From positions 93,766,458-93,830,457 of the forward strand of contig RSEF01000001.1 in NCBI GenBank assembly GCA_003993805.1: a stretch of 64,000 nucleotides of DNA. The letters are read 5' to 3'. Under the pieces are notes generated by a model. That model was not told the DNA's origin. It did not search any database and saw only the letters and a program-made list of their open reading frames with translations. This DNA comes from Himantopus leucocephalus. Lineage: Eukaryota; Chordata; Aves; Charadriiformes; Recurvirostridae. How positions within the stretch are numbered: position 1 is the stretch's first letter; each line of letters opens with the position of its first letter. The translations under genes were made by a program, and so were the position numbers. Shown one piece after another: positions 22,761 through 35,865 of this stretch.

Positions 22761-24842
22761 CATGATATCTTGATGCTGTTGATCCACGAATCATTTGCCT
22801 GACCTGTGGGAACACATAAGAGTGACCATGGGCAGAATGCAACTGCTGGTGGAAGCAGTTTTTGCTTGTATAATTTCCTCTTCATTTTTGATGCCTAACC
22901 AATAAATAAGTAATTTTCGTTCCAACGGTTGTCTTCTGTCTGTGCACCTCTGTGTGGAGAGAAGCCTACTGCGTGGCTCCACGGCCGGTGAACAGGCAGG
23001 CTGAGCCCTGCACAGAGCGGGGAACCACCTGGGACTCGGGAAGGGTTGCTCCAAGGGACCCTTTGGTGTCAATACCAGTCCCATTGCTCCCAGATGCAGC
23101 TACCCTGGAGCAGGACACACGGAAGCTTTTTGTACTGCCTGATGTATTCAAAGACACCCCCAGATAACCCCTGGTTCCTGTGCAGCCAGGGAGGAAGGAC
23201 AAGCTGCTGAGAATGGGAACCTCACTGGCGACCGCTGGAGAAGTCACTGTCACCTGTGACTGACAACAGCATGTCAGAAGCCCGGCAAAGCCTGAAGCTG
23301 CAACACCCCTCAGCAGCGCAGGCACCCACGTGGTTTTTTTAATATGTTGAAAGCTTGGAGGTGGGTCCAGAGCAAAATGACAGGACCAATTAGGAAGGTC
23401 AGAAAACACATCTTGAGGCATTACTCTGGTCTTACTAAACCAGTGTCTCTCAGTCGCACCACAGGAAATAGAGTACTGGTGGGACCGTAACCTGCAGAGA
23501 AAGGCACAGTGAGAACCAACAGCTGCAAGTTATATTTAGAGTAGAATGTTCAGAGTAGAATAAGACATAATATACTCAACAGTGAGGATGATTGTCCTAG
23601 CCATCTGTCAATAAAAATGGCAAACTATCTCTCAAGGTCTTCAAATAAAGGCCAGGTTATTTTTTTTCAAGCTGTCCTTTAATAATAATTAAAAAAAAAA
23701 AAAAGTTAATGGCATCAGCTAAGAGAGACACTGGGTAAAATACCAAGGCCTGTCTTACACATGAAGTGAGAGCTGGTGGTTTGTCTGCCTTTTTGGCCTG
23801 TGAACTGATATAAAGGAAAGAAAAATAATGGACAGGTGGAAGAAGTGCATTAGGAGTGGCTGTATTCCTCCTAAGGAGAAATATACCATGGCACTTGATT
23901 TTATTTGGCTACCTGCTCTCTGATGCTCCCCACTAGAGTTGCTATGGGGAGCCCACAATTACTCTGTCGCTGAAGGTCTCAAGCTGAATTTAAACCACAA
24001 AGAAAAGTAAAGCTTATAACCTAAAGCAGAAAAAGTAATACTTACTGATAAACAAAGTGACCTTGTGTTTAACAACAGTGTTCCTTATATTTTAAATATA
24101 AAACACTTACTACAGAAAATGCCATGAAGAGGCTAAAAGTTCATCACAGATAAGCTTGATTGTGTTAGAAAGACATGGATAAATAATATTATATGGTGTT
24201 CTGCGTCTCTGGGAGACAGCCATGCTGCCTTCCAAGGTCGAATGTGCCGTGGCCAAGTGCCACATGGCATCACCGCCTGGCCACGTGAACTGAGAAGCAG
24301 GAATCTGGTCATCATCTGATTAGCTGCTAGGCAGACCAACCCATTATAAGGTATACTGTGCCAATACAAATAACTATTAAATGTAGGTGTTTTAAACTAG
24401 TTCTTTAGCAGAATTATTTGATATTAGACATGAAATTTGATACAGGTATTGTCAACCTGCAAAACATACAATTAAGTCCTTTGCATTTCAGTCAACACAA
24501 GATTACTTAGGGGCTGTGGCTGCATTGCATTGTGAATATGGACAAGCCAAAACTTCTAATGTGGTATTGAAAGAGCACTCATTTTGCAAACAATAAAGCC
24601 AAGCTCAAGATTGCCTTTTCCACACAGGTTCCCCTTGTTTGATTATGCTTCTGCTCATTCAGTTTAAGCTAGTAAAATAGATCCACCAGTCTAACTACAT
24701 CTGTTTAGATGCACTTTAGGAGCATAGCTGAAGCTCAGCTGGTATGTGCCTCAAAGAGAACATGAATTAACTAGAAGTAAAGTATTTAAATAAACTGTGT
24801 TTGCTTCAGCCTCAAACTGTATCATAATCAGACATTCTGCAG

Positions 24843-25031
24843 CGCTTCCAAAGCAACTGCGGACACTGGTACTCCCGTGCAGGCATCGCAACACAGACGC
24901 CTTGTTCAGTCAAAGCCCTTTTCTGGAACATGACAGACACACTCCATGAGAGGCCACTCTCAGCCCTGAAGGTCAGTGTGCAGGCCCTCTCCAGCCGTGC
25001 AGCTGCTACCTACACAGCATTGGAATTCAAT
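24843..25031 (+). other. Unidentified exon-like open block
   Basis: The block is preceded by 'ttctgcag' and ends at AAT|GTAAGT, so both splice sites look usable. It is open for its full 63 codons, and the frame continues open to 25181. The translation contains CGHWYSRAGIATQTPCSV and HERPLSALKVSVQALSSR. I do not recognise it. The complementary strand is also open over much of the block, which weakens the coding case. It could be a lncRNA exon, a remnant of a lost gene or chance. Confidence 0.2.
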
Positions 25032-25269
25032 GTAAGTGGCCCTATAGCAAGGCACCACAGTAAGGACAAGCTTAGCAAGGATTGCTTTTTAAACCATAGA
25101 AATATCACTCTTGAAATATTTGAGAATGACATCTCTGAAAATGTCAGGAGTCCTGAGAACTGTGCTCACCTTTACATGTAATTGCCAAGTTCATCACGGA
25201 TCAGACTAGGAAGAGTCCTTTTGTGCCTGCAGGGTTACAACAATACAGCTCCCTACAGTGGGGATATTC

Positions 25270-25300
25270 CATGACAATTGTAGATTCTATGATCCTATGA
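25270..25300 (+). repeat. Possible CR1 3' tail relic
   Basis: 'gattctatgatcctatga' matches the octamer tail of CR1, but no CR1 UTR sequence precedes it, so this is a weak call. Confidence 0.35.
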
Positions 25301-26139
25301 CAGCTGTGCTTTATAAAGCTTGTTCCCACCTTGGTACCGTACCCTCAGGCTGAGAAGCTTCAAATTCCACCTGTCACCCTCAGCCTCTTGCAGACTCATA
25401 GTGAAGTGCTGAGTGCACAGGAATCATTCAAAGCTAAAACCCGCTTCCCGTAGTCCACCAGGCAATGACAGGCAGTAACTCATTCAAGCCTAGGATGCAA
25501 CAGGAAACAGATTTCCACACTGTCTGTAGACATAATGCCAAACTTTCCCACATTTCCCCCATCTTGGTCAACGAAGTGCAAGGAATCACTGCAACCTGCT
25601 TGGTAGGGGTGGGCCAGGACAAAGCATCAGGGCCAGCACTCATGCTCTCCGACTGTACGTTTCTTCCAGATGAGAAGCTTGAAGCAGCAAGCTCCATTGC
25701 AAGAGCTTGGCATCACAGTCCTTGGTTGGATCGGCACAGTGAGCAGCAGGGGGTTCATCTATATAGACAGTAAGATGACTCCCACATGGCTACAGCTTCT
25801 TGAAAGCCCACAGACTTCAGGTAGTTCATCTCAATAGCTGGATACCTCTTTTCATAGAGAAGGTCATCTCAGCTATGCAATGGCTGCTGCCCCTCCCTAG
25901 CACTGCCTGCGGGAACACTGCCCCTGGGCTTCTCTCTGTGAAGCGTATGAAATGCTGACCAAACACACGTCTTCACTAGGGCTGCACGTTTGCTTTTCTT
26001 AGTAACAGCAATCTTCTGCATTGATCACTTTCTCTGACCTGTCCTCCATCTGGACTTCACTGACGTGAGCAATGATAAGCTACAATGGGTAATGAAGCTC
26101 CTGTAACGTTCCACACTCTCTCCCTCTCAAAAAGATCCC

Positions 26140-26245
26140 AACCAAACAAAAAACAACAAAAAACCCTCAAACCCAAACAGAAAGTAGAAAGAAAAGGGAA
26201 AAGAGAAAGAAGAAAAAGGGAAAAGAGAAAAGGGAAAAGGATTGG
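26140..26245 (+). repeat. A-rich to purine-rich low-complexity tract
   Basis: An A/C-rich stretch (caaaaaacaacaaaaaacc) passes into a GAAA/GGAAAA purine run (aagggaaaagagaaagaag). The plus strand is nearly all purine over about 70 bases. Confidence 0.75.
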
Positions 26246-28949
26246 GCTTTTCTTTTCCCAAAGCCTCCAGCTCTGTTACAACCACCCCCTAACTTGTGTC
26301 CCAGACAAAAGCATGGGACACATGCTTCCCTACAGACCATGATGTGTCACACTAAGTCAGTCCAGCTCCCCCTCACTGCCAAAACATGCTCCTCCCAGGT
26401 CAGCTGAAAATCCCGTTTCTCCCAGCTCACAGAATGCATTTTCCCAGGCATCTCCTTCAATGAGTGATGAGCAGATGCTGAAAAATGGCAGATGCCCCCT
26501 CTGGATGAAAAACTAACTGAGAAGCTCAAAAAGCCCATCTGGAGTGGGGAGGGCTGATTTCAGCCTCCAGGAGAGGCAGTAGTTGTCGTCAGTTCCTGGT
26601 GAGGAAACACAGCAGAGAAATGAGGACCATCCCCACCCATGACCCCAGGTAGATGCAAGGGTTGCAGAATTGGGAGCTCCTTCTGCCCCTATAACCCCTC
26701 AATCAGGAGAGGAGAAAGGAGAGGGCCACCACCAGCAACTTAATTTCTGGTTCTGATAGAAACACACCCCTCTGTCACTGCTGCTGTCAAAGTGCCTGGA
26801 CCAGAATACCTGTTATGTCCCACAGCAAGAGCCAAGCACTCTGCACATCCCAGCTGGCTCCAATGCTACCAGGCAGCATCCATCCAAGCACGCATCCAAA
26901 TCCTCAGAAGGTGGCTCTCAGCACACACCTCCCTTAGGCTGGCAGATGACAGTACGGATTTCACAGCCCGCTGGGGACATAAGCATCATGGAGTGGTGTG
27001 CCAGACTCAGGCCTTCTTCTAGTTCCTCCAGACCCTCTTAGACTCTAGCTGTACTTATCTCTCAGATTTTTATTGATCTGTCTTCATCTGAAGCCCAAAC
27101 AAGTCCCCAAACCTCTTCCACCACCTGCCCCTGGCCAAACTGGCCACCTGCAGCTCCAGAAGGAGGATGTTTGATTGCAGGGGTGTTCCTGGTGATTGCA
27201 CAGCCTATTTCTATTCCCTTGTGCTGCTACAGCTCTATGCAGGGGATCACGAGGCGTCATCCATCACCTGGCATCCTCAGGTGCCTTCAGGAAGCAGTGG
27301 ATACTGCTGCGGATGCTGTGCTCTGTGACCCCTCTCAAATTTCTGGGTTATGTTTTCACCTTATCCTCTCCTTCTCTTCACTCATTCTTCACCATAAGCA
27401 TGTCCATTCTCCCCTTGAGCCCATGTAAAGTCTTTAAAAATTGGCATCACATCCACCACTTTCCCTTCCTCAGATACCAAGGTGGCAGTAAGCATGGGTT
27501 ATGCACTGCTCGGAGCAGGTCAGCTATTTTATTCTTGAGTTCCTTTAAGACTCTTGGACAAACGCCATTGCTCCCAGCAAGTTGTTACTGTTCGCTTTGC
27601 CAGTGTGTTGAACAGCCTTTTCCACAGCCGTTTCAATTTCAGACATGTTCCTTGGCGAACCCCACCCTGCTGAAGAATGGGTTCTGCCACGATGATCTCG
27701 TCACCCAACGCTTAACACAGATGCAGAGATTTCTGCAGTGGCCTTATCTCCCCTGTGCACTTCTCTTATAGCCTGATCACCAGTTTGCCCTTCAGAACAT
27801 CTGGCAAGTTCCTGATAACGTTTCAATAAAGATGTAGTTTTTCCTAGTTGTTCCTTGAAGCTTTGTTTTGACCTGACTTACTGTGTTTCTACATGCAATG
27901 TGCCAAAGTTTATATCCTGCTCTATTTTTCCCATTGTAGACAACTTCAGGTTTTTTTGATAGATGCTTATTGTGACTTCCCTCACCCCACTGAACAATAG
28001 TTTCTGTATCCCACATGAAAGGTGTTCATCCCGTTTTTCTTGAGCATGCCCAGTCAGTAAGGATGGCAAAGGGTGACAGGGAGTGAATTCAGGTGATGAA
28101 TATGAAAATATAAAAGGGCTGGCACTTTTGGACAGGCAAAAGAAAACAGTTGTGGTAGGTATTGGTAAAGGGCAATGATGCCTGGGCAACAGGTCAAAAC
28201 AACAAAGGCTGCCAAAGCAGAATGGGAAGAAAAGAAGTGGCTGGAAAACAACAAGAGGTAGAGGGCAGGATGTCAGCAGCAGTGAAGACATCGGGTGGGA
28301 AAACAGGATTATGGTCCTGACCCTTGGGATGTCACACCGAGGGAGGGGAGTGAGAAGAGGGAACAGCAACATTGCCCCAACAGGTACAGTTGATGTGCTG
28401 ATGTAGCTTTACAACAAAAGGTGGCAGAAGAGGTTAGGGGTGACAATGAAGAGTAGTGGCAAGGATTGTATGGGACGGTAACATTAACATGTGGTGGGTC
28501 AAAGCAATGACTGCCAGTGAAGCAGGGCAGCACTGGACAATGCTGATGGACAGCCGAGGAGAGGACCAGATAGGCTGAGTTCATTTGCTACTGTTCTTTC
28601 CATTCAGCTCCCTCTCCTTCCCCTGTTTTCAACAGTATTTTTTGCCATTTTCTTTTCCCCTTTTTCAAACGCTTCTGAAGTCATGGGTTTGCTTAGTATT
28701 GATTTCTTCATGAATTGCTGGTTTTCTCTTCTTTTATACTTTCATATATATCTAAATCATTCCCACAGACCTGCCCTCCCATGAAATACCATCAACATCT
28801 TATTAAGTCCTTAGCATGAAAGATCAATTGCCTCAGCTGATAAATATGTGCAGCCTCATACCAGGAGGTATGCTGCAAATACTTTGAGATCCTTTACTGG
28901 CAGGGGATTTAGAAGGCAAAAGGCCCTAGACCCTGTGAAGTGGACCATT

Positions 28950-29460
28950 TTTCAAGTTACAGGGGAAGATTCTTTCTCTAATAAGCAACCCAGCAACCCC
29001 ACATGTTGTACTTGAGGAAAATCCCTTCCTGACCCCCAAATTTGCCCAAAAGTATAAACTTCTTGATATATGAGATGTATCTGAAACAGCTGCAGTCTTG
29101 ATATAGAGTTAAAAGAAGAGGTGACAGAATGGGACAGTGTCTCTAATAAAGAAACCTCACTATTCTCAGTGTCACTAGAAGTGGTCACATGGCTTGACTA
29201 GGATTCATGTTTTGTTGGCCAACCTTTTCTGCTTAAAAGAGAGAAAAAAGAAAAAAACGTAAGACATGAATCCAGACTTTCCAGGCCCTACAGGGGATAA
29301 ACCTCAGACTACTTCATTATAAAAACCAAGGCAATGCCAAAGGGTATCCTGTCACGTAAGCTTTAACTTGAATTTATCAAGCCACATCTTGAAAAAAATT
29401 CAGGTTCTTTGCCTCATGGACCATTCCAGAGCTTCACATCACTGCCCACCTGAGATCTTG
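28950..29460. mobile_element. Fossil LINE 3' region (old CR1/L3-type)
   Basis: 'gaggaaaatcccttcctgac' followed by 'cccaaatttgcccaaaag', and later 'cttgaatttatcaagccac' and 'gaccattccagagcttcac', match segments of an old CR1-like family common in turtles and birds. It is heavily diverged. Orientation is not assigned. Confidence 0.4.
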
Positions 29461-32400
29461 TAAGGGAAGACATAAAACCTCTCAAGCAAAGGAATGAATT
29501 GAACACATCTGAAGAATTAAAAAGGAGATGGGAAAGGGGGGTGATGCCTTCTGCTCTGTCTTTTGAGAAGGATGGGGTGGGAAGTGTTCCCTCAAGCCAT
29601 TTGGGTATGAAATCTGGCCTTACCCATAAAATAAATGGGATCTATAGATTAACTTCTCTTCTTAAGGGCTTAATTCCCTGTGGATTCCCCTTTTGGGGGG
29701 CATAACTTTTGGGTTATATTCCAGAGGAGGAGAGATCATCATCACCAGAGCGGAGCTGAGGAGCAGAAGCAACATGAAACCACTGAGGCAGAAGCGACTG
29801 AGGGGGATACCTGGCAGATTACATGAGGCAGTGTCAAAAATGGAGGTAAACATAAACTAGGTTGTCCTGACATCAGCTCTAGTAAAGCTCCAGGTGCTTG
29901 CTGGGCTGTGCTGGGTGCCGCACTGAGCTCAGAGGGTGACCAGGCCCAACCCGGTGATCTCTGTTGGCTGGGGAACAGCAGGTGTCAGAAGAAAAACTGG
30001 TCTGAGGTGGCTGCATCTGCCTCTAATTTCCAGGAACAAGCAGGAGAGATCACGAAGGAGGTGGGGACACAGGCCTGGGGAGTCAGGTGGTTGTGATAAT
30101 AGTTATATTGTTAGGGCTGGAATGAGGAAATTAAGGGTTTCAGCTGGGGAGAATGGGGCAGGGGGGGACTCAAGGAGGCTCCATTTTGATCTCACTGGTT
30201 ATTAATTGCCCCTGGGGACAAAGCAGCTGGAGGAGCCACTGGGTTTGACACCCAGTGCTACAGCTTTTTGCTCTCTGCTGTTTCAGCTTGGACTGCACAT
30301 CCAGCTTCCAGACAGACATTAGTCTTAGCTATGCTATGGTGGGCAGGAATTTTCATCTGGCCATTTCCATGGTGGATCCTATTGCAACTGGACATTTGAG
30401 ATCAGTCTCTGAGGAGCTGCCAACCTGGCTGAGCGACCCTAGGTGAGACCCTGGGTTTAGGGAATATGCAGCAGAGGTGGGAGCTTGAAGGCCCGTTTTC
30501 AGCACTTGGTGATTTTCTCACGGAGGACAGGTCACTGGCAGCGAAGGTGGCAGCTGACTCGGACACAAAGTAGTAGGGCTGATGTACCACCGGGTCTGGG
30601 TCACTGGGCTGCGTCAGCACCCAAACTGATTCAGCGTTTGCAGGGGGCAGGATCCCTCATCCTGCAATACAGGCATCAGATGGGAGAGAGCTACGTTTTT
30701 CAGGAGCTAATTCAGATTTGCCAGTTGGGGCAGAGCATGAGTAGTCACTATCTAGGCTCTTCTCCTGGCTTTGTATGGCATTGCAGCGCGCAAACAGCAA
30801 CAAAAGATGATTCATACAGGTATTCTGGGGTCCACTCATGTTAACTTCATTCTCCCAGGAAGAGAGACTGGGTTCCCTCCACACAGTTTCCATCAGTATT
30901 TGCTTAGTCCTACTATATTATTTTCACAAGCTCTACCCTAGCCTCTCCCACCTTTCATGCTGAAAGATGGGGATATCACACATTGCTTTGGTTTTTTTCC
31001 CCCAGGTCTCCCTATTCCATCACCAGAACAGCTCTCTGCAGCCACTCTGCTCCTCCAATGTGAAAATGAATAAATACATTGAAAAGCAGCCTCCCCGGGA
31101 CATAAAGGTGTGGGAGTGCGTACATGGACACGCTCCTGCTGCCTGTAGTATCACTGGTTATTTGGGACAGACACCACTGCTGCCTGGCAGGTTGCATCAG
31201 GAGCAAGGGAGAAGGCATTCAACAGCCCTTTAAATTGGTTTACAAATCCCTGATGGCGTTTTAATAAGGATTGTCTTTAGACATCACCACCTCTGCCTGA
31301 AGGGAATCCATGAATCCTGGGTAAACAATTCCCCACTGAAAAGCAACAGCAGCACAAAGTGTAGCCTCACCTCTACCCATCTTTATCAGCTAGTAGGCTG
31401 GTGGTTCTTTGGCCAAATGCTTCAGTCAAACTTAAAGCACCATCCGCGCTGCTATTCCTTGACAGTTTGGGCTGCTAGTTTTAATGCAGAAAACTATAAT
31501 CAGCTGCAGCTAATCCAGAAATAATCACTGGCTTCTACATTGCAGCAGAAGGAAAACACAACCGCATATATAGCTATAAAAAAGAACTAAACTGATCGAA
31601 GGTCTTTCAAGTAGTTCAAAAGTTTGTATAATTTGTTACACGTGGAATCCAGACCAGAAGAGGAGAGAACTTTATTTTTTTCCCACCACAGTAGCAGTGT
31701 GTTGAAAAAAGTGTGTTCTATTTTAAAATGTTGAGTGCATTACAGATCATTATCACATTCCTACCAGGGCAGATAATAGACATAGCTGGTAAGGAAACAT
31801 TTCAAATTTGATGCCATAAAAAATGATTCATGTTTACTCAAAGGTTGCTCAGTAGCAATAAAAAGCAATCATGCATTCAGCCTGTGAAGATATAATATGC
31901 AGAAGCACTGCCTAGCACAACAGGGCGCTTCCCATTTCAAAAGAGTAGGACTTAGTGACAAGCATCTGAAGGAAAAGGATCTTTTCATTATAAAGCTCCT
32001 TGGATTCAAAATGTTGTTAGAGGTGAAGCAAACAGCGTGAATCAAAAATTCTGAAAAGTATTTTTAATGCCTGATGGAAGATCTTTCATCCTAGTGCAAG
32101 ACTCGGGATTTCAGAAGACCATTTATCCCATAATTGCTGAACCTGAATGGGAGTGAGGGAAATGACCATCAGTGTCAAAACCAGTTCCATCATGTGTGAC
32201 TCACCTTGACAGATCGATACATCAAATAAACATCCAGACACTTGTGAATGGGCAAAATGCTCAGAAGACTCTGGCAGTGAGGGGAGTTCAAGACAAGAGT
32301 GTATCTAACCACCTAAAATATCAACAGGAGTCGCTTTTGCAAACTATAATAATTCCATGCCACTATCTGCTGTCACACTGAAGTGTGCCTGAGGAAAATG

Positions 32401-32523
32401 GTACCATTTATGACTGACAACCTTGGCCAGAAGATGGTCACTCGAGTGATCTAGTTCATCTACACACTGGAAAAAAAATAGAAAAAGAAGCTGGGAAGAT
32501 GTAAATAATAATAAGTAAAATTA

Positions 32524-32557
32524 AAAACAAAACAAAACAAAACAAAACAAAACAAAG
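32524..32557 (+). repeat. (AAAAC)n microsatellite
   Basis: Six to seven tandem 'aaaac' units in AT-rich intergenic DNA. Confidence 0.9.
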
Positions 32558-34779
32558 AGCAAATTCTGACGTTCTGCAAATGGAGATTGAGACTGGCAGC
32601 CGAGAAGGCAACAGAAGATTTGTTGTTTGTTTCTAAAGTATTTGGGGAATCAAGCAGTAATTGCGGTTGTAGGAATGTTAAAAATCAATTTTTGGTTCCT
32701 TTGTGAGTTGGCAATCAATCTGCAGCACATCTATGGGACCACAGGAAGGTAAGGACTTTCACAAAGCCACAGCCGAAACGCGATGTTCACATGACTGAAA
32801 CGAGTGGAAGTCACCTCAGGGCTGATGTGTGCTCTGAGGTGTGCCACAACAGCAGATAACGTACAGCAGCCTGAGCAGCTCACCGGCGTGAGAAAGAGGG
32901 AAAGGAGAATTGCTTAGGTCACGGCTGACACAGCAGCTGGAAATGGTGAAAGAGCCAGCAAGTCTATTTTTAATTCTTTAGAAAAAAAAAAAAAAAANAA
33001 AAGTCTTCTGAAAAATAAAACAAATATGTATCTAGATGTGCATGTGTATATAGAGATACATAGATATATGATGTACATCATTTATACACATGTCAAAATA
33101 AAACATACAATACAAGCACCCACACCCTAATTATCTGCTATTCTTGTCCAAACTGGCAAAGGCCAAAAGTTCTCCCAAACAACATGGTGATGGAAACTGT
33201 CAGCCACGACAAAATGCTGAGAAAAATGCTTTAGACTGTCATTCGGATACAGCAAATCAGTCCAGATGTTTGAGTTTTTAATTACTCCTCAAGTCAAAAG
33301 CAATCAAAAATGTAAGTTATCTTTGTCTCACATCCTGCAAAAAGTACTGTTTTGCAAAGATCAGTTGAAGACAGTTTAAAATACTTTTAAATGCTGTGGA
33401 AATCAGAGAATGCCTAACTATCAGCTCTACCAAATTTGGCTCTAGTTGCTTTGTGGGTGCCATTAACCTAAATGAGTATAAAACCGGCATTTTCGGGGGC
33501 AAAATAATTTTTGTCATTCCAGTAAGACAGAGGCACAATTCCAGTAAGAGAGGCGGTTTTGGAGGATGGTCCGTTAGTGTAACTGAGTAATTTCAGGCGA
33601 GTTATAAACATGCTCTCTGTGAAGCGGCTGGATTGTAGCTCCATAGGTTACACCGGTAATTGTAAGCACCGACGCTTCGTAGTTCGTTAGTACCTCTGTG
33701 TATGTTCACAGAGTTTAAGGCATAGGCTATGAGGCCGGTTCAAAAGCCGCGTGTGCATCTTCAGGGATTCTCCAGGTCTCTCTGAGCGCGTAAAACAACA
33801 GACGGCACAAGTAAAAAGAGCTTACATCCCTCTGCTGAGCGGCACCTCCTGTGGCACTGGCCCAAATGGGATACGGAGCTGCACGGACCGTCAGCGCGAC
33901 TCGGAAGGGCGTTTCTAATGCTCTCAGGAAGCTGCTTTGCAACAGGCGCTTGGTACGATATTAGCTCCCACATACCACCCCCATCCCTCCCACTTTTTGC
34001 AATTCTTTTTTGATGACAGTTCAAAATAAGTTGCCTGAGATATAATTGAGTTTAGAACTGCAGAAGAAAGAGTGCTTTTGCTTCGCTTTGCTTTTTGGTG
34101 CCGGATGGAGCTATGGGAAAGCCCTGAGTCGCGGCTGTAGGTTTGTAACAAGCAGCTGCCACAAGGCTGTTCCTGGCACGCTGTCACTTAGCTGCCGGCC
34201 TCGAAGGTGTGCTCCTTGCCATTTTCAAGCATGGTATTTTGCAACATGAAGGGGTAAAAAGTGGCTGTGTATTTTGAGTCACTAACCAAACCGCTGCTAA
34301 CTCCAATGAGGATCGAAATTCAGTGACAGGTGACTCTGAACAAGGACTGACCTGAAGGAGGTATTCATAAAGGAAAGAAAGAAGTTAAAACCTCAGAGAG
34401 AGCTAGTTAGCGAGAAAAGCATTCGGAAAAAGGATTGGGAAAGAGGTTCCGCTCTTAGAGTGGCAAGGGGGTGTTAGGGACTCCTGGTCACATTTGGGTA
34501 TGGGCGTTCATTTCGGTGGTCAGAGGAAACGCTGCAGGGCTTTGGGTAGTGACAGGAGGCCTTGATTTCCCAGGCATAGATCAGTGAAACATGTTCCCAC
34601 CCATGGTTGGGCCAGGTACGCCTGGATACGGGAGATCTCTTTGGTTAATGAAGCGGCCAAGGCGATGCTACCTCATGCGTATCACCGCGTCACCACCAGC
34701 CCTCCCTGCCCCAGCCCCATCCCTCTCGCGAACCTCACCCCAAACTCTCCATCCGCCTTCGGCTTTGCCCTTGAAAAGC

Positions 34780-35860
34780 AGAATTTGGCCATTAAAGCCG
34801 CACACGAGCCCTCACCGCCGGCGCTGCCGCCCCCGGGAAGGGTGCGGGGAGGTGGTGGTGGTGGTGGGGATATCCCGGCCGGCCGGCGCTGCCTCCAGCT
34901 GCCCGCTGCCCTTGGGCCACGCGCTGCCAAATTTCTTTCTGCATCACCTCTGCTCGCTGGGACGCCGTGTCCCCGCCGGGGGGTGGGTGGGAGGAGAAGG
35001 AGGAGGACGGACAGGCTGTTCCGTAGCCGTACCTGGCCGGGGCAGGGCTCCCCTCGGGGAGGACCGGGGGGGACGGGACCTGCCGCCCGCCGGGAGCGCG
35101 GCGGCCGCGCCTCGACACTCCCCCCCCCCCCCCCCNNNNNNNNNNNNNNNNNCCCCCCCCCCCCCCCCCCCGCCGGCGCCGCCAAGGTCAGCGCCCCGCC
35201 GCGTCCCCGGTCCCTCGGCCGCCTCTGCCCGGCGGCGGACACTCGAGAGTTTAAAGAGGCTTTTCTTCCCCGGGAGCGGCGCCCGGAGGTGGGGGGAAGG
35301 GGAAAGGGCAGGAGAAGGAAGGAGGGGCGGGCGGGGAGGGAGGCTGGCAGGGCAGGAGCCGGGCGGGGTGCTGGCTCGAACTGGAAAGGAACCGGTCCCA
35401 GCCCAGCCGGGGAGGCTGCGGCAGAGGCGGGCAGCCCTCGGGGAGACCGCACCGGCCCCGGCCCGAGCAGCCGCCGCCCGCCATGGGCACGGTGCCTCGC
35501 GTCAGTCCCGCGGCCCCGACGGGGCGGGCGGACGCGGGGGTGGGGGGGAGGGACCGGGCCGGGCCGGGCCGGGGGGCGAAGGTGCGGAGAGGGACGCGGG
35601 GGCTGTTCGGCGGGGGAGGATCTGCGCCGCTGTCACCTGTGGACTGGGCGGGGGGGCAGTGTGTGGATGGGAGGGCTTGGGGACCTTGGTGGGGCGCCTA
35701 GGGTGGGGGTCAGGGAGGAGGGGGGGAAAGCATCGAGGTTTGGGGGAAGACAGCGATGCAGAGGCAGGTTTTGCAGCGGGCACGGCTTCCCGGAGCTGCG
35801 GTCTTGCAGGGCTACCCCCTAATTCTGAGTTTGTGCTGTAGGGTGGGTCTGTGAAGACGG
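34780..35860 (+). promoter_or_regulatory. SCNN1A: CpG-island promoter and 5' UTR region of SCNN1A, with assembly gap
   Basis: Very high GC and CpG content from about 34790 to 35720, directly upstream of the first certain SCNN1A coding exon. A C-homopolymer interrupted by 17 Ns (35136-35152) marks an unresolved stretch. G-runs at about 35530-35580 (repeated CCGGG) could form G-quadruplexes. TTGTGCTGTAG at 35831-35841 is a plausible acceptor, so a 5' exon probably lies within the island. An ATG at 35483 in an ideal Kozak context (GCCGCCATGG-like) may belong to it. Confidence 0.6.
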
Positions 35861-35865
35861 GGAAG

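Larger units (their letters stand above)
21036..34780. other. Intergenic region between TAPBPL and SCNN1A
   Basis: About 13.7 kb without a recognisable protein-coding gene. In mammals LTBR and CD27 lie between SCNN1A and TAPBPL, but I see no TNF-receptor cysteine-rich exon here. Contents are a TATG/TGTA-rich tract (21040-21180), CR1 fragments, LINE fossils (22270-22760 and 28950-29460), an exon-like open block (24843-25031), a purine-rich tract (about 26190-26260), an (AAAAC)n tract (32524-32557), a poly(A) run with one N near 32982-32998, and AT-rich TATG repeats (33030-33090). Many short frames exist; none resembles a known protein. Confidence 0.6.

Noticed and set aside
22900..23430. Possible retroviral LTR (AATAAA followed by a GC-richer block, and a long minus-strand frame)
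   Set aside because: No primer-binding site, no target duplication, no TG...CA ends and no recognisable retroviral protein; left unassigned.
25434..25773. Overlapping frames of 87 (-) and 102 (+) codons
   Set aside because: No recognisable motif, no good splice sites or start context on either strand; chance is adequate.
34584..35841. Two plus-strand frames of over 400 codons and a minus-strand frame of 256 codons
   Set aside because: They run across an N gap in a CpG island, are low-complexity Pro/Gly/Arg, and are open only because GC-rich DNA has few stops.
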